Shown: positions 34,762 to 43,901, counted from the stretch's first letter. The stretch: DNA of 64,000 bases from Microbispora siamensis (GCF_016863095.1 NZ_BOOF01000004.1:186001-250000); one strand, 5' to 3'. Notes: a model not told the origin generated them from the sequence alone. Numbers and translations are program-made.

Positions 34762-35943
34762 GTGGACGGTTACCTCGGCATCATCGTGATCGTGGCCATC
34801 GTCGCCATATTGGCGGTGGGTGGCCTGTGGCTGTTGTTCCGGCCGAAGGCGAAGGACCTGCCGCCCGCGCCGCCGGCCCCGCCCGAGCCGAAGGCTCCCG
34901 TTGCGGAGGAGCCCGCGAAGACGGGGCTGGGCGAAGAGGACGGCGGCACGACGACCACACTGCCGCCGCCCGCCCCTCCGATCGAAGAGCTGATCAAGGC
35001 TCCCGAGATCGAGGTCCCGCCGCCCTCGGCCGGCCGGATGGTGCGGCTGCGCGGCAGGCTCGCCCGTTCGCAGAACGTCCTCGGCCGGGGCCTGCTCGAA
35101 CTGCTGTCGCGCGACCGGCTCGACGACGAGGTCTGGGACGAGATCGAGGAGACTCTGATCACGGCCGACGTCGGCGTGGCCCCCACCCGTGCGATGGTGG
35201 AGGAGCTGCGGACGAAGGTGAAGGTGCTCGGCACCCGCACCCCCGAGGAGGTGCGCAAGCTGCTGCGCGAGGAACTGCTCGCGCAGGTCGCGCCGGACCT
35301 GGACCGCACCCTGCACACCCAGCCGCACGGGGAGCGGCCGGCCGTCGTCCTCGTCGTCGGTGTCAACGGCACCGGCAAGACCACGACCTCGGGCAAGCTC
35401 GCCCGGGTCCTGGTCGGCGACGGCAGGAAGGTCGTGCTCGGCGCCGCCGACACCTTCCGCGCGGCGGCGACCGACCAGCTCCAGACGTGGGGTGACCGCG
35501 TCGGCGCGGGCGTGGTGCGCGGCCCGGAGGGCGGCGACCCGGCGTCAGTGGCCTTCGACGCCGTGGCCAAGGGCATCGAGGACAAGGCGGACACCGTCAT
35601 CATCGACACCGCGGGACGGCTGCACACCAAGACCGGCCTCATGGACGAGCTGGGCAAGGTCAAGCGGGTCATCGAGAAGAAGGCGGCGGTGGACGAGGTG
35701 CTCCTCGTCCTCGACGCGACCACCGGGCAGAACGGCATGCGCCAGGCGCAGGTCTTCGCCGAGGTGGTCAACGTCACCGGCATCGCGCTGACCAAGCTGG
35801 ACGGCACGGCCAAGGGCGGCATCGTGATCTCGGTGCAGCGCGAGCTGGGCGTGCCCGTGAAGCTGGTGGGCCTCGGCGAGGGGCCGGACGACCTCGCGCC
35901 GTTCGACCCCGACGTCTTCGTCGACGCGCTGCTGGGCGACTGA
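34762..35943 (+). CDS. ftsY: signal recognition particle receptor FtsY
   Basis: 393 residues from GTG at 34762 (an ATG at 34757 is out of frame). An N-terminal membrane helix (YLGIIVIVAIVAILAVGGLWLLF, ~4-26) and a Pro/Ala/Glu-rich linker precede the NG domain: G1 GVNGTGKTTTSGKLA (~199-213), DTFRAAATDQL, G3 DTAGRLHTK, G4 TKLDGTAKGG, and GVGEGPDDL-like closing motif GLGEGPDDLAPFD. The receptor docks SRP-ribosome complexes at the membrane. The 200-base gap from smc holds no gene or clear promoter. A terminator follows at 35958. Confidence 0.96.
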   Translation: MDGYLGIIVIVAIVAILAVGGLWLLFRPKAKDLPPAPPAPPEPKAPVAEEPAKTGLGEEDGGTTTTLPPPAPPIEELIKAPEIEVPPPSAGRMVRLRGRLARSQNVLGRGLLELLSRDRLDDEVWDEIEETLITADVGVAPTRAMVEELRTKVKVLGTRTPEEVRKLLREELLAQVAPDLDRTLHTQPHGERPAVVLVVGVNGTGKTTTSGKLARVLVGDGRKVVLGAADTFRAAATDQLQTWGDRVGAGVVRGPEGGDPASVAFDAVAKGIEDKADTVIIDTAGRLHTKTGLMDELGKVKRVIEKKAAVDEVLLVLDATTGQNGMRQAQVFAEVVNVTGIALTKLDGTAKGGIVISVQRELGVPVKLVGLGEGPDDLAPFDPDVFVDALLGD

Positions 35944-35957
35944 CGAACAGGAGACGG

Positions 35958-35985
35958 CGGCGGGCCGGAGATCCCCGGCCCGCCG
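35958..35985. terminator. bidirectional hairpin terminator
   Basis: CGGCGGGCCGG (35958-35968) and CCGGCCCGCCG (35975-35985) form a perfect 11-bp stem with a six-base loop. It separates ftsY from the convergent PLP-enzyme gene and can end both transcripts. Confidence 0.8.
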
Positions 35986-35989
35986 ATCG

Positions 35990-37060
35990 TCAGCTCCGGA
36001 GGAAGGCCCGCAGCTCTTCGATGTGGGGGCCGATGTCGATGCCCTGCTCCGACAGCCAGTGCGGGTCGCCGTAGGTGTCGCGGTAGCGCTCGGCGCCGTC
36101 GCAGATCAGCGTGACCACGCTGCCGCGCTCACCCCGCTCCCGCATCTCGCGGATGATCTGCACCGCCGCCGCGATGTTGGTGCCGGTCGAGCCGCCGACC
36201 TCCCGGCGGGTGACCTCCCTGACCCAGTGCATGGCCGCGATCGACAGGGCGTCCGGCACCTGGGTCATCCGGTCGATGACCGTCGGCAGGAACGACGGCT
36301 CGACCCGCGGCCGGCCGATGCCCTCGATCCGCGATCCGGCGCCGCCGTGCTCCTCGCCCGAGATCCAGGACGGATAGAACGCCGAGCCCTCGGGATCGGC
36401 GACGCACAGCCGGGTCTGGTGGCGGCGGTAGCGGATGTAGCGGCCGATCGTCGCCGAGGTGCCGCCGGTGCCCGCCCCGACCACGATCCACGCGGGCTCC
36501 GGGTGCCGTTCGAGGGCCATCTGCTGGAAGATGCTCTCGGCGATGTTGTTGTTGCCCCGCCAGTCCGTCGCCCGTTCGGCGTAGGTGAACTGGTCCATGT
36601 AGTGCCCGCCGGTCTCGGCGGCGAGCCGGTGCGACTCGTCGTAGATCGCCCTCGGGTCGTCCACCAGGTGGCACTTCCCGCCGTAGAACTCGATGATCTC
36701 CCGCTTCTCCGGCGAGGTGCTCGCCGGGATCACCGCGATGAACGGCAGGCCGAGCAGCCGGGCGAAGTACGCCTCGCTCACGGCGGTGGATCCGCTGGAC
36801 GCCTCGATGATCGTGGTGGTGGGCCCGATCCAGCCGTTGGCCAGGCCGTACAGGAAGAGGGACCGGGCGAGTCGATGCTTGAGTGAACCGGTCGGGTGCA
36901 CCGACTCGTCTTTCAGATAGAGGTCGACACCCCAGTGCGAGGGGAGCGGGAACACATGCAGGTGAGTGTCACAGCTTCGGTTGGCGTCGGCCTCGACGGC
37001 CTGGATGGCGTCGGCCACCCATGCCCTCGTGACCGGATCGTGCCGATCCAGGTGGTTCAT
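35990..37060 (-). CDS. PLP-dependent cysteine synthase/desulfhydrase family protein (Cds1-like)
   Basis: 356 residues from ATG at 37060. PLP fold type II: the PLP Lys in [15 protein letters not shown], the [13 protein letters not shown] loop, and the phosphate-binding [12 protein letters not shown]. From memory the pattern closely follows mycobacterial Rv3684 (Cds1), an L-cysteine desulfhydrase that releases H2S, including [26 protein letters not shown] and [17 protein letters not shown]. The reaction would be cysteine to pyruvate, ammonia and sulfide. A cysteine synthase role cannot be excluded from sequence alone. It stands alone next to a SigR-type sigma gene, which may hint at thiol redox control. 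Confidence 0.85.
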   Translation of the reverse strand: MNHLDRHDPVTRAWVADAIQAVEADANRSCDTHLHVFPLPSHWGVDLYLKDESVHPTGSLKHRLARSLFLYGLANGWIGPTTTIIEASSGSTAVSEAYFARLLGLPFIAVIPASTSPEKREIIEFYGGKCHLVDDPRAIYDESHRLAAETGGHYMDQFTYAERATDWRGNNNIAESIFQQMALERHPEPAWIVVGAGTGGTSATIGRYIRYRRHQTRLCVADPEGSAFYPSWISGEEHGGAGSRIEGIGRPRVEPSFLPTVIDRMTQVPDALSIAAMHWVREVTRREVGGSTGTNIAAAVQIIREMRERGERGSVVTLICDGAERYRDTYGDPHWLSEQGIDIGPHIEELRAFLRS

Positions 37061-37387
37061 GGCGCCACTCTGGCACGCTCCTCGGCATGAACACCAAAGA
37101 GCGGCTCACCGCTTCGACGGCCTGCGCCTGCGGGCGGTCAGTGAAATCTGCCACATTTTACTCCGGATTGAGGCTCCAGTGTTACGCTAATGAGACTTGT
37201 TCGGCTTGCGCGTGACCTGGCCGCGCGGGCCTGGTCTCCACGGCGATGGCGCTGACCAGGCCGGACGACATTAACACCGTGCTTAGGCCCCAATCGGCAC
37301 GATGTCCTTGGCACAAGGATGAACGAGTGACCTCGCATGTGTTCCGGCCGGACGGGTAACGGGGGAGAAGTTCCGTAGGGGGAAGAG
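37061..37387. other. 327-bp divergent intergenic region
   Basis: It separates the Cds1-like gene from the SigR-type gene. It contains an AT-richer patch (37141-37195) and a 9-bp inverted repeat GGCCTGGTC (37228-37236) / GACCAGGCC (37254-37262). I looked for the GGAAT-N18-GTT pattern expected of a SigR-type self-promoter and found no convincing match. No ORF here is supported. Confidence 0.5.
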
Positions 37388-37981
37388 ATGATCTCGACCG
37401 ACGAGCAGCGGCAGGCATGGTTCGAGCGTGAGGTCGTGCCGGTGACGAGCCAGCTCTACGCGTCCGCCATGCGTCTGACGCGCAACCCCGCCGATGCCGA
37501 GGACCTGGTCCAGGAGACCGTCGCGAAGGCGTTCACGTCGTACCACCAGTTCCGCGAGGGCACGAACCTCAAGGCGTGGCTGCACCGCATCCTCACGAAC
37601 AACTTCATCAACGACTACCGGAAGAAGCAGCGCTCGCCCAAGCTGTCGGCCGCCGAGGAGATCGAGGACTGGCAGCTGGCCGCGGCCGAGTCGCACATGT
37701 CGACCGGGCTGCGCTCGGCCGAGACCGAGGCGCTCGACCAGATCCCGGACAGCGTCGTGATGAACGCCCTGCGAGCCCTGCCGGAGGACTTCCGGGTGGC
37801 CGTCTACCTGGCCGACGTCGAGGGCTTCGCGTACAAGGAGATCGCCGACCGGATGGGCACCCCGATCGGCACCGTCATGTCCAGGCTGCACCGGGGCCGC
37901 CGCCAGCTCCGGGGGATGCTGGAGGACTACGCCCGCGAGGAGGGCGTCGTACGCGTCCCCGAGCAGGTGTGCGCCGCCTGA
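37388..37981 (+). CDS. SigR/SigH-type ECF sigma factor (thiol-stress group)
   Basis: 197 residues, ATG at 37388 with GTAGGGGGAAG upstream. Region 2 ([51 protein letters not shown]) and region 4 ([34 protein letters not shown]) are nearly identical to the Streptomyces SigR / Mycobacterium SigH pattern, including [25 protein letters not shown]. These factors respond to disulfide stress through the zinc anti-sigma factor RsrA/RshA, normally the next gene. Here the next gene is an opposite-strand EamA transporter, so no rsrA is linked. It lacks the long unstable N-terminal extension reported for SigR'. Confidence 0.92.
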   Translation: MISTDEQRQAWFEREVVPVTSQLYASAMRLTRNPADAEDLVQETVAKAFTSYHQFREGTNLKAWLHRILTNNFINDYRKKQRSPKLSAAEEIEDWQLAAAESHMSTGLRSAETEALDQIPDSVVMNALRALPEDFRVAVYLADVEGFAYKEIADRMGTPIGTVMSRLHRGRRQLRGMLEDYAREEGVVRVPEQVCAA

Positions 37982-38074
37982 CCCGCGCCTGACGGGCCCG
38001 TGAGGAGCGCAGGGACGTGGTGTCCCGCGCCCGCGGGCCCCGACGCGCTTCGGGGCGCGGTTGAGGGGCGCGGT

Positions 38075-38932
38075 TCAGGCGGCGGCGATGAGGGCGATCG
38101 CGCCGAGCGCGAACCCGACGCCGGTGATCTGCACCGGGCTCAGCCGCTCGCCCAGGACGTAACGCGCGAGCAGCAGCGTGCTCGCCGGATAGAGCGACAC
38201 CAGGACGGCCACCAGGGTGAGCATCCCCCGCTGCGCGGCGAAGAGATAGAGCACGTTGGCGGCCATGTCGAGCACCCCGGCCGTGATCGTCACCGTGAGG
38301 CTGCCGGGCACCGGGCGCAGGCTCCTGCGGGTCGCGAGGGCCAGCAGCGCGACCAGCGTGATCGACGCGATCCTCGCCCCCAGCAGGGGCCACGTGCCCG
38401 AGTCGGCCGGGGCCAGCTTGAGCAGCACGAAGAACCCGCCGAAACCCGCTCCCGACACCAGGGCGGCGAGGATCGGCCCCGCCTTCGGGCCGCTCGCCCC
38501 GCCGTTCGGCTCGCGGCTGACCAGCAGGACGGCGAACAGGCCGAGCGCGACGCCCACGAGCGCCAGGGCGGATGGCCGGTCGCCGGTGAGCAGGCCGAAC
38601 ACCACAGGGACCGCCATCGCGGTCGTGGCCGTGGTCGGGGCGACCACCGACATCATCCCGGTGGCCAGGCCGCGGTAGAACAGCACGATGCCGAAGGCGC
38701 CGGCGACCCCGGAGGCCATCCCCCAGGCCAGCGCGGCCGTGCTCGCGTGGCCCGGCAGCACCGGGAGCAGGGCGGCCACCAGCAGCAGGCCGCCGAGCTG
38801 GGAGAGCACGACGACGGCCAGCACCTTCGACCGCCTGGTGGCGAGCCCCCCGAAGAAGTCGGCCGTGCCGAAGATCACCGCGCATGCCGTAGCGAGGGCC
38901 ACCGCCGTCACAGATCCCCCAAGAGATTGCAT
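38075..38932 (-). CDS. EamA/DMT-family transporter
   Basis: 285 residues from ATG at 38932, with ten hydrophobic segments in two EamA halves (e.g. ALATACAVIFGTADFFGGLATRR at the start; LVSLYPASTLLLARYVLGERLSPVQITGVGFALGAIALIA at the end, which holds the family PAST motif and the ER-L-x-x-x-Q signature). It is a metabolite or amino-acid exporter of the drug/metabolite superfamily. No Shine-Dalgarno site precedes the ATG, so the mRNA may be leaderless. It diverges from an XRE-cupin regulator that likely controls it. Confidence 0.9.
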   Translation of the reverse strand: MQSLGGSVTAVALATACAVIFGTADFFGGLATRRSKVLAVVVLSQLGGLLLVAALLPVLPGHASTAALAWGMASGVAGAFGIVLFYRGLATGMMSVVAPTTATTAMAVPVVFGLLTGDRPSALALVGVALGLFAVLLVSREPNGGASGPKAGPILAALVSGAGFGGFFVLLKLAPADSGTWPLLGARIASITLVALLALATRRSLRPVPGSLTVTITAGVLDMAANVLYLFAAQRGMLTLVAVLVSLYPASTLLLARYVLGERLSPVQITGVGFALGAIALIAAA

Positions 38933-38967
38933 CGTGAGTGCAATGGATTGTAGTAGGAGATCACTAC
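38926..38967. promoter_or_regulatory. candidate operators between EamA and XRE-cupin genes
   Basis: Two inverted repeats: ATTGCA (38926-38931) with TGCAAT (38939-38944), overlapping the EamA start, and GTAGT (38950-38954) with ACTAC (38963-38967). TACGCT at 38965-38970 lies six bases before the regulator's ATG, the spacing of a -10 box for a leaderless transcript. Binding of the regulator here would control both genes. Confidence 0.55.
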
Positions 38968-38976
38968 GCTGTACTC

Positions 38977-39594
38977 ATGGCTGATCCTGCGACGATCACC
39001 GCGGCCATCGCCGCGAACGTACGGGGCCAGCGGGCTCACCGGGGGATGACCCTCGACGAGCTCGCGGCCAGGTCGAACGTGAGCCGCGGCATGCTCATCC
39101 AGATCGAGCAGGGCCGCACCAACCCGAGCGTCAACACGCTCACCCGGATCGCCGACGCGCTGGGCGTGACCCTCGCGCGGCTGGTGGAGGTCGCCGACAC
39201 CCCGGTCGTACGGGTCGTGCACGAGTCCGAGGTCGTGACGTTCCGGCATCCGGGGGGAGGGTCGGCCCGCCTGCTCGTGGGGACGGACGCGCCCGCGATC
39301 CTGGAGCTGTGGGACTGGCGGCTCGGGCCGGGCGAGCACCACGACGGCGACGCGCACCCCGCCGGCACCCGCGAGATGCTCACCGTCCTGGAGGGACGGC
39401 TCACGCTGACCGTGTACGGCAGGAGCCACGTCGTGGGGCCCGGCGACGCCGTCGTGTTCAGCGCCGACCGGCCGCACCGGTACGCCAACGAGCACGACGA
39501 GCCGCTGCGGTTCGTGATGGTGGTCACCGAGCCCCCCGAACCGCCTGATGCGACGGTGCCGCCCCATGCGACAGTGCCGCCCGACCTCGGGTGA
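38977..39594 (+). CDS. XRE-family regulator with C-terminal cupin domain
   Basis: 205 residues, ATG at 38977. The helix-turn-helix (~15-70: VRGQRAHRGMTLDELAARSNVSRGMLIQIEQGRTNPSVNTLTRIADALGV) is followed by a cupin barrel (~100-190: GEHHDGDAHPAGTREMLTVLEGRLTLTVYGRSHVVGPGDAVVFSADRPHRYANE), with conserved His/Glu ligands for a small molecule or metal. The tail repeats PPDATVPPHATVPPD. This type often regulates a neighbouring transporter or polyamine/amino-acid gene; here that is the EamA exporter. No ribosome site within normal distance of the ATG. Confidence 0.9.
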   Translation: MADPATITAAIAANVRGQRAHRGMTLDELAARSNVSRGMLIQIEQGRTNPSVNTLTRIADALGVTLARLVEVADTPVVRVVHESEVVTFRHPGGGSARLLVGTDAPAILELWDWRLGPGEHHDGDAHPAGTREMLTVLEGRLTLTVYGRSHVVGPGDAVVFSADRPHRYANEHDEPLRFVMVVTEPPEPPDATVPPHATVPPDLG

Positions 39595-39749
39595 GCCTCC
39601 TGCTGCCGGAGAACCCGCACATGACTGACGAGTAAGGGCTGCGTGGTGACGCTTAGTAGCCGATGATTACAGAATGAATCCGCAAGCGCCGCTCCAAGGT
39701 TGGGTACATCCCTTTTTGTGCGTGTCTGCTGTGCAGGGGGCGGTGGCCG

Positions 39750-40055
39750 GTGAGTGAGTCGCGAGTCGCGGTGGAAAAACTTCGCGCGGAACTCGCCGCG
39801 CTCGGGGTGGCCGACGCCTACGAGATCGGTGACGAGGCTACTCTCTCCGTCTGGATAGGCCTGGTCGTGACCTTCCGTGAGGGCTTTTACCGTTGGCGCG
39901 AGGGTGCCGTGAAGTGCCGGCACCTGGGTACGGACCCCGCAGGATGCGCCATCCGGGTGGCGCGCAGGTACGCCGAACTCAAGGCGGACGTGCCGCCCTG
40001 GTGGGAGGAGCTGGAAAAGGTTCTGCGGGGGGGAGCGGCCGGAGGCTATCCGTAG
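39750..40055 (+). CDS. hypothetical protein of 101 aa
   Basis: 101 residues from GTG at 39750, with a GGGGGCGGTGG stretch upstream. The sequence (VEKLRAELAALGVADAYEIGDEATLSVWIGLVVTFREGFYRWREGAVKCRHLGTDPAGCAIRVARRYAEL) is soluble and has two Cys. The high Trp/Tyr content and regular helices look like a real folded protein. I recognise only a general actinomycete hypothetical. It precedes the deacetylase by 34 bases and may be in its operon. Confidence 0.75.
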   Translation: MSESRVAVEKLRAELAALGVADAYEIGDEATLSVWIGLVVTFREGFYRWREGAVKCRHLGTDPAGCAIRVARRYAELKADVPPWWEELEKVLRGGAAGGYP

Positions 40056-40089
40056 CGTTCGTGGCCCCCCGCCTGCTCCGGGGGGTCGT

Positions 40090-40914
40090 ATGCGGATCGG
40101 ATCCGTTCTGCTGTCGTTGCTGCTGCTCGGCGGATGTGCCCAGGCCAGGACAACCACCGTACCGGCCGCGGGGGAACGTCCCGTGGCGCCGCATCCGCGC
40201 TTCGGCACGCCCCGGCATTTCGACGCCGACCTGCTGCGCTTCCGGCTCGCGGGGGCGCAACGGGGAGCGCCGGGGCCGCGCCTGCCCGCGGTCCCGCCGC
40301 CGCGGCACGTCGACTGCAGGCAGCACAAATGCGTGGCGCTGACGTTCGACGACGGGCCGGCCGAATACACCGGGCACGTCCTCGACCTCCTCGCGGCCCA
40401 CCACGCCCGGGCCACGTTCTTCATCCTCGGGCAGATGATCACGGGCGAGACGCGGGACTTCGTGCGGCGGATGGCCGCCGAGGGCCACGAGATCGGCAAC
40501 CACTCCTGGGACCACGCCTCGCTGCCGGGGCTGTCGTCCGACGCCCTGCGCCGCGAGCTGGACCGGACGCAGGAGGCCGTGCGGAAGGCGACCGGCGTGA
40601 CGATGCGGCTCATGCGCCCGCCGTACGGTGCGACGAACCAGGCGGTGGACAACGAGACGAAGCAGACCGGGCTCGCGCAGATCCTGTGGGCCGTCGACAC
40701 CCTCGACTGGCTCAACCGCAACCCCACGACGATCGCCCAGCGCAGCGCCGCGGCCAAACCGGGCGACATCGTGCTCATGCACGACATCCACCCCACCACC
40801 GTGCAGGCGCTGCCCCACCTGCTCGACGAGCTCGACCACAAGGGCTTCACGTACGTGACCGTCTCGGAGCTGCTCGGCAGCACCACGCCCGGGAAGAAGT
40901 ACACGAACCGATGA
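40090..40914 (+). CDS. polysaccharide deacetylase (NodB domain) lipoprotein
   Basis: 274 residues, ATG at 40090. Signal and lipobox LLLLGGC (Cys ~16) predict a membrane-anchored exported enzyme. NodB homology domain (~78-260): catalytic Asp in TFDDGPAEYT, metal-binding HSWDH (H-x3-5-H motif), RPPYGATN, and HDIHPTT with the catalytic His. It removes acetyl groups from GlcNAc or MurNAc in cell wall or other polysaccharide. The last bases overlap the ATPase gene by ATGA (40911-40914), so they are coupled, an unusual pairing. Confidence 0.92.
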   Translation: MRIGSVLLSLLLLGGCAQARTTTVPAAGERPVAPHPRFGTPRHFDADLLRFRLAGAQRGAPGPRLPAVPPPRHVDCRQHKCVALTFDDGPAEYTGHVLDLLAAHHARATFFILGQMITGETRDFVRRMAAEGHEIGNHSWDHASLPGLSSDALRRELDRTQEAVRKATGVTMRLMRPPYGATNQAVDNETKQTGLAQILWAVDTLDWLNRNPTTIAQRSAAAKPGDIVLMHDIHPTTVQALPHLLDELDHKGFTYVTVSELLGSTTPGKKYTNR

Positions 40915-42416
40915 AGGGCTACGACTTCGAGGGCCCGGCGCTGGAGCTGGGCGCGCTCGTACGCGAGGACGGCACGGCCGATCCCGCCGAGCGCGTCCGC
41001 ATCCCCGTGCGCATGATGAACCGGCACGGCCTGGTGGCCGGGGCGACCGGCACGGGGAAGACGAAGACGCTGCAGCTCATGGCCGAGCAGCTCGCCGCTC
41101 AGGGCGTGCCGGTGTTCCTCGCGGACGTCAAGGGCGACCTGTCCGGCCTGGCCTCGCCGGGGACGCCGGGCGACCGGATCGCCCGCAGGGCCGCCGACGT
41201 GGGCCAGGACTGGGCGCCCGAGGGCTGCGTGACCGAGTTCTTCTCCCTCGGCGGCGTGGGGGAGGGCATCCCGCTGCGCGCCACCATGAGCGCGTTCGGG
41301 CCGACGTTGCTGTCGCGGGTGCTCGAACTCAACGAGACCCAGGAGTCGTCGCTCGGGCTGATCTTCTACTTCGCCGACACGCACGGGCTGCCGCTGCTGG
41401 ACCTCAAGGACCTGATCGCCGTCATCCGCTATCTGACCGAGACGCCGGAGGCGCTGAGCGGCATCGGCGGGCTGTCGGCGTCCACCGCCGGGGTCATCCT
41501 GCGCGCCCTGGTGAACTTCCAGGCCCAGGGGGCGGAGGCGTTCTTCGGCGAGCCCGAGTTCGACGTGCACGATCTGCTGCGGACCACGCCGGACGGGCGC
41601 GGCGTGATCTCCATCCTGGAGTTGCCCGCCGTGCAGGACCGGCCGCAGCTGTTCTCCACGTTCCTGATGTGGCTGCTCGCGGACCTGTTCGAGACGCTGC
41701 CCGAGGTGGGCGATCCCGACAAGCCGTCGCTGGTGTTCTTCTTCGACGAGGCGCACCTGCTGTTCGAGGGCGCGTCCAAGGCGTTCCTCAGGTCGATCAC
41801 CCAGACCGTGCGGCTGATCCGATCGAAGGGGGTCGGGGTCTTCTTCGTCACCCAGACGCCCAAGGACGTGCCGGCCGACGTCCTCGCCCAGCTCGGCGCG
41901 CGCGTGCAGCACGCCCTGCGCGCCTTCACCCCGCAGGACGCCAAGGCGCTGAAGGCGACCGTCTCGACGTTCCCCGCCTCCTCCTACGACCTCGAACGGC
42001 TGCTCACCGAGCTCGGCATCGGGGAGGCGGTCGTCACGGTCCTGTCCGAGACCGGGGCCCCGACGCCGGTCGCCTGGACACGGCTGCGCGCGCCGCGCTC
42101 GCTCATGGCGCCGTCCGCCCCGGCGGTCGTCCAGGGGATCATCGCCGCGTCCCCGCTCCTGCCGAAGTACGGCACGGCCGTGGACCGGCAGTCTGCGTAC
42201 GAGATCCTCGCCGCGCGTCTGGCCCGGCAGCAGGAGCCCGAGCCGCAAGCCCCGGTCGGGAGACCGGAGGAGAGACCGGAGAGGGCCCCCAGGCAGTCGG
42301 CGCTCGAAGAGATGCTCGCCTCGAAGGAGTTCAGGTCGCTGGCCCGCACCGCCGCGACCGCGCTCGGCCGGGAGATCACCAGGTCGATCTTCGGCACGGC
42401 GAGACGGCGGCGCTGA
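40911..42416 (+). CDS. HerA-like ATPase, DUF853 (YjgR) family
   Basis: 501 residues from ATG at 40911, overlapping the deacetylase stop. Walker A VAGATGTGKTKTLQLMAE (~42-59), AEQLAAQGVPVFLADVKGDLSGL (family signature), Walker B SLVFFFDEAHLLFEG, sensor FFVTQTPKDVP. It is a hexameric FtsK/HerA-type motor whose role is unknown; it lacks the HAS barrel and NurA partner of archaeal HerA. A Pro/Glu-rich linker precedes the C-terminal helix (ALEEMLASKEFRSLARTAATALGREITRSIFG), typical for the family. Confidence 0.9.
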   Translation: MKGYDFEGPALELGALVREDGTADPAERVRIPVRMMNRHGLVAGATGTGKTKTLQLMAEQLAAQGVPVFLADVKGDLSGLASPGTPGDRIARRAADVGQDWAPEGCVTEFFSLGGVGEGIPLRATMSAFGPTLLSRVLELNETQESSLGLIFYFADTHGLPLLDLKDLIAVIRYLTETPEALSGIGGLSASTAGVILRALVNFQAQGAEAFFGEPEFDVHDLLRTTPDGRGVISILELPAVQDRPQLFSTFLMWLLADLFETLPEVGDPDKPSLVFFFDEAHLLFEGASKAFLRSITQTVRLIRSKGVGVFFVTQTPKDVPADVLAQLGARVQHALRAFTPQDAKALKATVSTFPASSYDLERLLTELGIGEAVVTVLSETGAPTPVAWTRLRAPRSLMAPSAPAVVQGIIAASPLLPKYGTAVDRQSAYEILAARLARQQEPEPQAPVGRPEERPERAPRQSALEEMLASKEFRSLARTAATALGREITRSIFGTARRRR

Positions 42417-42486
42417 GCGCGTAAGCGCGGCCCTGGTCCCGGTCCCGGTCCCGTGACTGTCGGTGGGGCGTGCGAAGGTGGGTGGC

Positions 42487-43113
42487 ATGGGTTTCAGCGG
42501 GTTCCCTGACGAGGCGCTCATCTTCTACGAGGGCCTGGTCGCCGACAATTCGAAGGCGTACTGGTCGGCCCACAAGGAGTTGTACGAGACCGGGGTCCGG
42601 GCGCCGATGCTCGCGCTCATGGACGAGCTGGAGCCGGAGTTCGGACCGGCCCACCTGTTCCGGCCGCACCGCGACGTCCGGTTCTCCAAGGACAAGTCGC
42701 CGTACAAGACGCATCAAGGGGCCTACTGCGGAGTGGGCGTGGAGGGCGTCGGTTACTACCTGCAGGTGGACGCCGACGGCCTCTACGTGGCGGCGGGCTG
42801 GTGGATGCCGGGCGACCAGGTGCTCCGCTACCGCGAGGCGCTGGACGACGACACCGCCGGGACCCTGCTGGAGGAGACCCTCGCGGCCCTGCCCGGTGAC
42901 CTGACGGTCGGCGGCGACCGGCTCAAGACCCGCCCCCGCGGGACGCCAGAGGACCACCCCCGGCTCGAACTCCTCCGGCACAAGACGCTGCACGCCGGGC
43001 GGCGGTTCGAGCCGGAGCCGTGGCTGCACACCCCCGAGACCCTCGACCGGGTCCGCTCGACCTGGCGGGCGCTGGTCCCGCTCGTCGACTGGCTGCGCCG
43101 CCACATCTCCTGA
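42487..43113 (+). CDS. DUF2461-family protein
   Basis: 208 residues from ATG at 42487, with GAAGGTG 6 bases upstream. The family pattern is clear: FPDEALIFYEGLVADNSKAYWSAHKELYE, DVRFSKDKSPYKTHQGAYCG, YYLQVDADGLYVAAGWWMPG, and RHKTLHAGRRFEPEPWLHTPE. The function of DUF2461 is not known. It is tail to tail with sodC, 21 bases apart. Confidence 0.9.
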   Translation: MGFSGFPDEALIFYEGLVADNSKAYWSAHKELYETGVRAPMLALMDELEPEFGPAHLFRPHRDVRFSKDKSPYKTHQGAYCGVGVEGVGYYLQVDADGLYVAAGWWMPGDQVLRYREALDDDTAGTLLEETLAALPGDLTVGGDRLKTRPRGTPEDHPRLELLRHKTLHAGRRFEPEPWLHTPETLDRVRSTWRALVPLVDWLRRHIS

Positions 43114-43134
43114 CATCGCTCGGGAGGCGACGGA

Positions 43135-43782
43135 TCAGGCGTGGACCTTGACGACCCCGCAGCCGATCCGGGCGCCGGCGTCGCCGGTCTTGCGCGTGGT
43201 CGCGTCCGGGCCCGTGGCGCCGGTGGCGTCGGGGCGGTGGAAGTACCTGTCCGGGATGTGCGCGAAGTTGTCCGGCCCGGCATGCACCACGAACGCGCTG
43301 CCGTTGGCGTCGCCCAGCTGCTCCAGCGTGAACCTGTCGGTGACGAACGACGCGGAGGCGGTGCCGTCGGCGGCCACCAGCAGCGGCGGCATGTCCCCGG
43401 CTCCGTCGCCGTGCTCCCCGGGGCCGAGGTGGCTTCCGGCGCTGGAGAACGCGCTGCCCGTCGCCCGGTCGACGGAGCGCGCGTCGCACACGCCGGCGGC
43501 GTGGACGTGGAAGCCGTGGAACCCGGGAGTGAGCCCCCGCACGCTGACGCTGACCCGCGACTTCTTCGCGTCGTACCGCTCGACCCGCACGGTGCCGAGG
43601 ACGCGTCCGGCGGTGTTCTTGATGACGGCGGTCGCCGACCCACTCGCCGACTCCCACTGACGGGCCTGCGGGGCCGAGGCCGCCGCCATCCCGGCGGACA
43701 GCCCCGGCACGGCCGGGGCGGCCGCGGCGGCGAGTCCCAGGGCGAGCCCGGCGGCCAGGGCGAAACGGGTTGTGCGGGGCAT
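43135..43782 (-). CDS. sodC: secreted Cu/Zn superoxide dismutase family protein
   Basis: 215 residues from ATG at 43782, with GGAG 5 bases upstream. A signal peptide (ALAAGLALGLAAAAAPAVPGLSAG) is followed by the SOD barrel: metal ligands HGFHVHAAGVC, GSHLGPGEHGDGAGDMPPLLV (bridging His and Zn Asp), and HAGPDNFAHIP. Cys in AAGVC and IGCGVV form the conserved disulfide. It removes superoxide outside the membrane. The segment FHRPDATGATGPDATTRKTGDAGARIGCG matches actinobacterial forms. Confidence 0.92.
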   Translation of the reverse strand: MPRTTRFALAAGLALGLAAAAAPAVPGLSAGMAAASAPQARQWESASGSATAVIKNTAGRVLGTVRVERYDAKKSRVSVSVRGLTPGFHGFHVHAAGVCDARSVDRATGSAFSSAGSHLGPGEHGDGAGDMPPLLVAADGTASASFVTDRFTLEQLGDANGSAFVVHAGPDNFAHIPDRYFHRPDATGATGPDATTRKTGDAGARIGCGVVKVHA

Positions 43783-43901
43783 GGTCGCTCCTCCTCAGAC
43801 ACACTCGATGCCTGCGACAGCAGAGCACGCCCGGATGTGGCGGGGAGCGGCACACGACGCCATCTGTGCCCGACGTTTACCCGCTCTTGCCGGTCGCGGC
43901 G

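Noticed and set aside
39036..42521. 1161-aa minus-strand frame
   Set aside because: It is a shadow of the XRE, deacetylase and ATPase genes; no domain and wrong codon bias.
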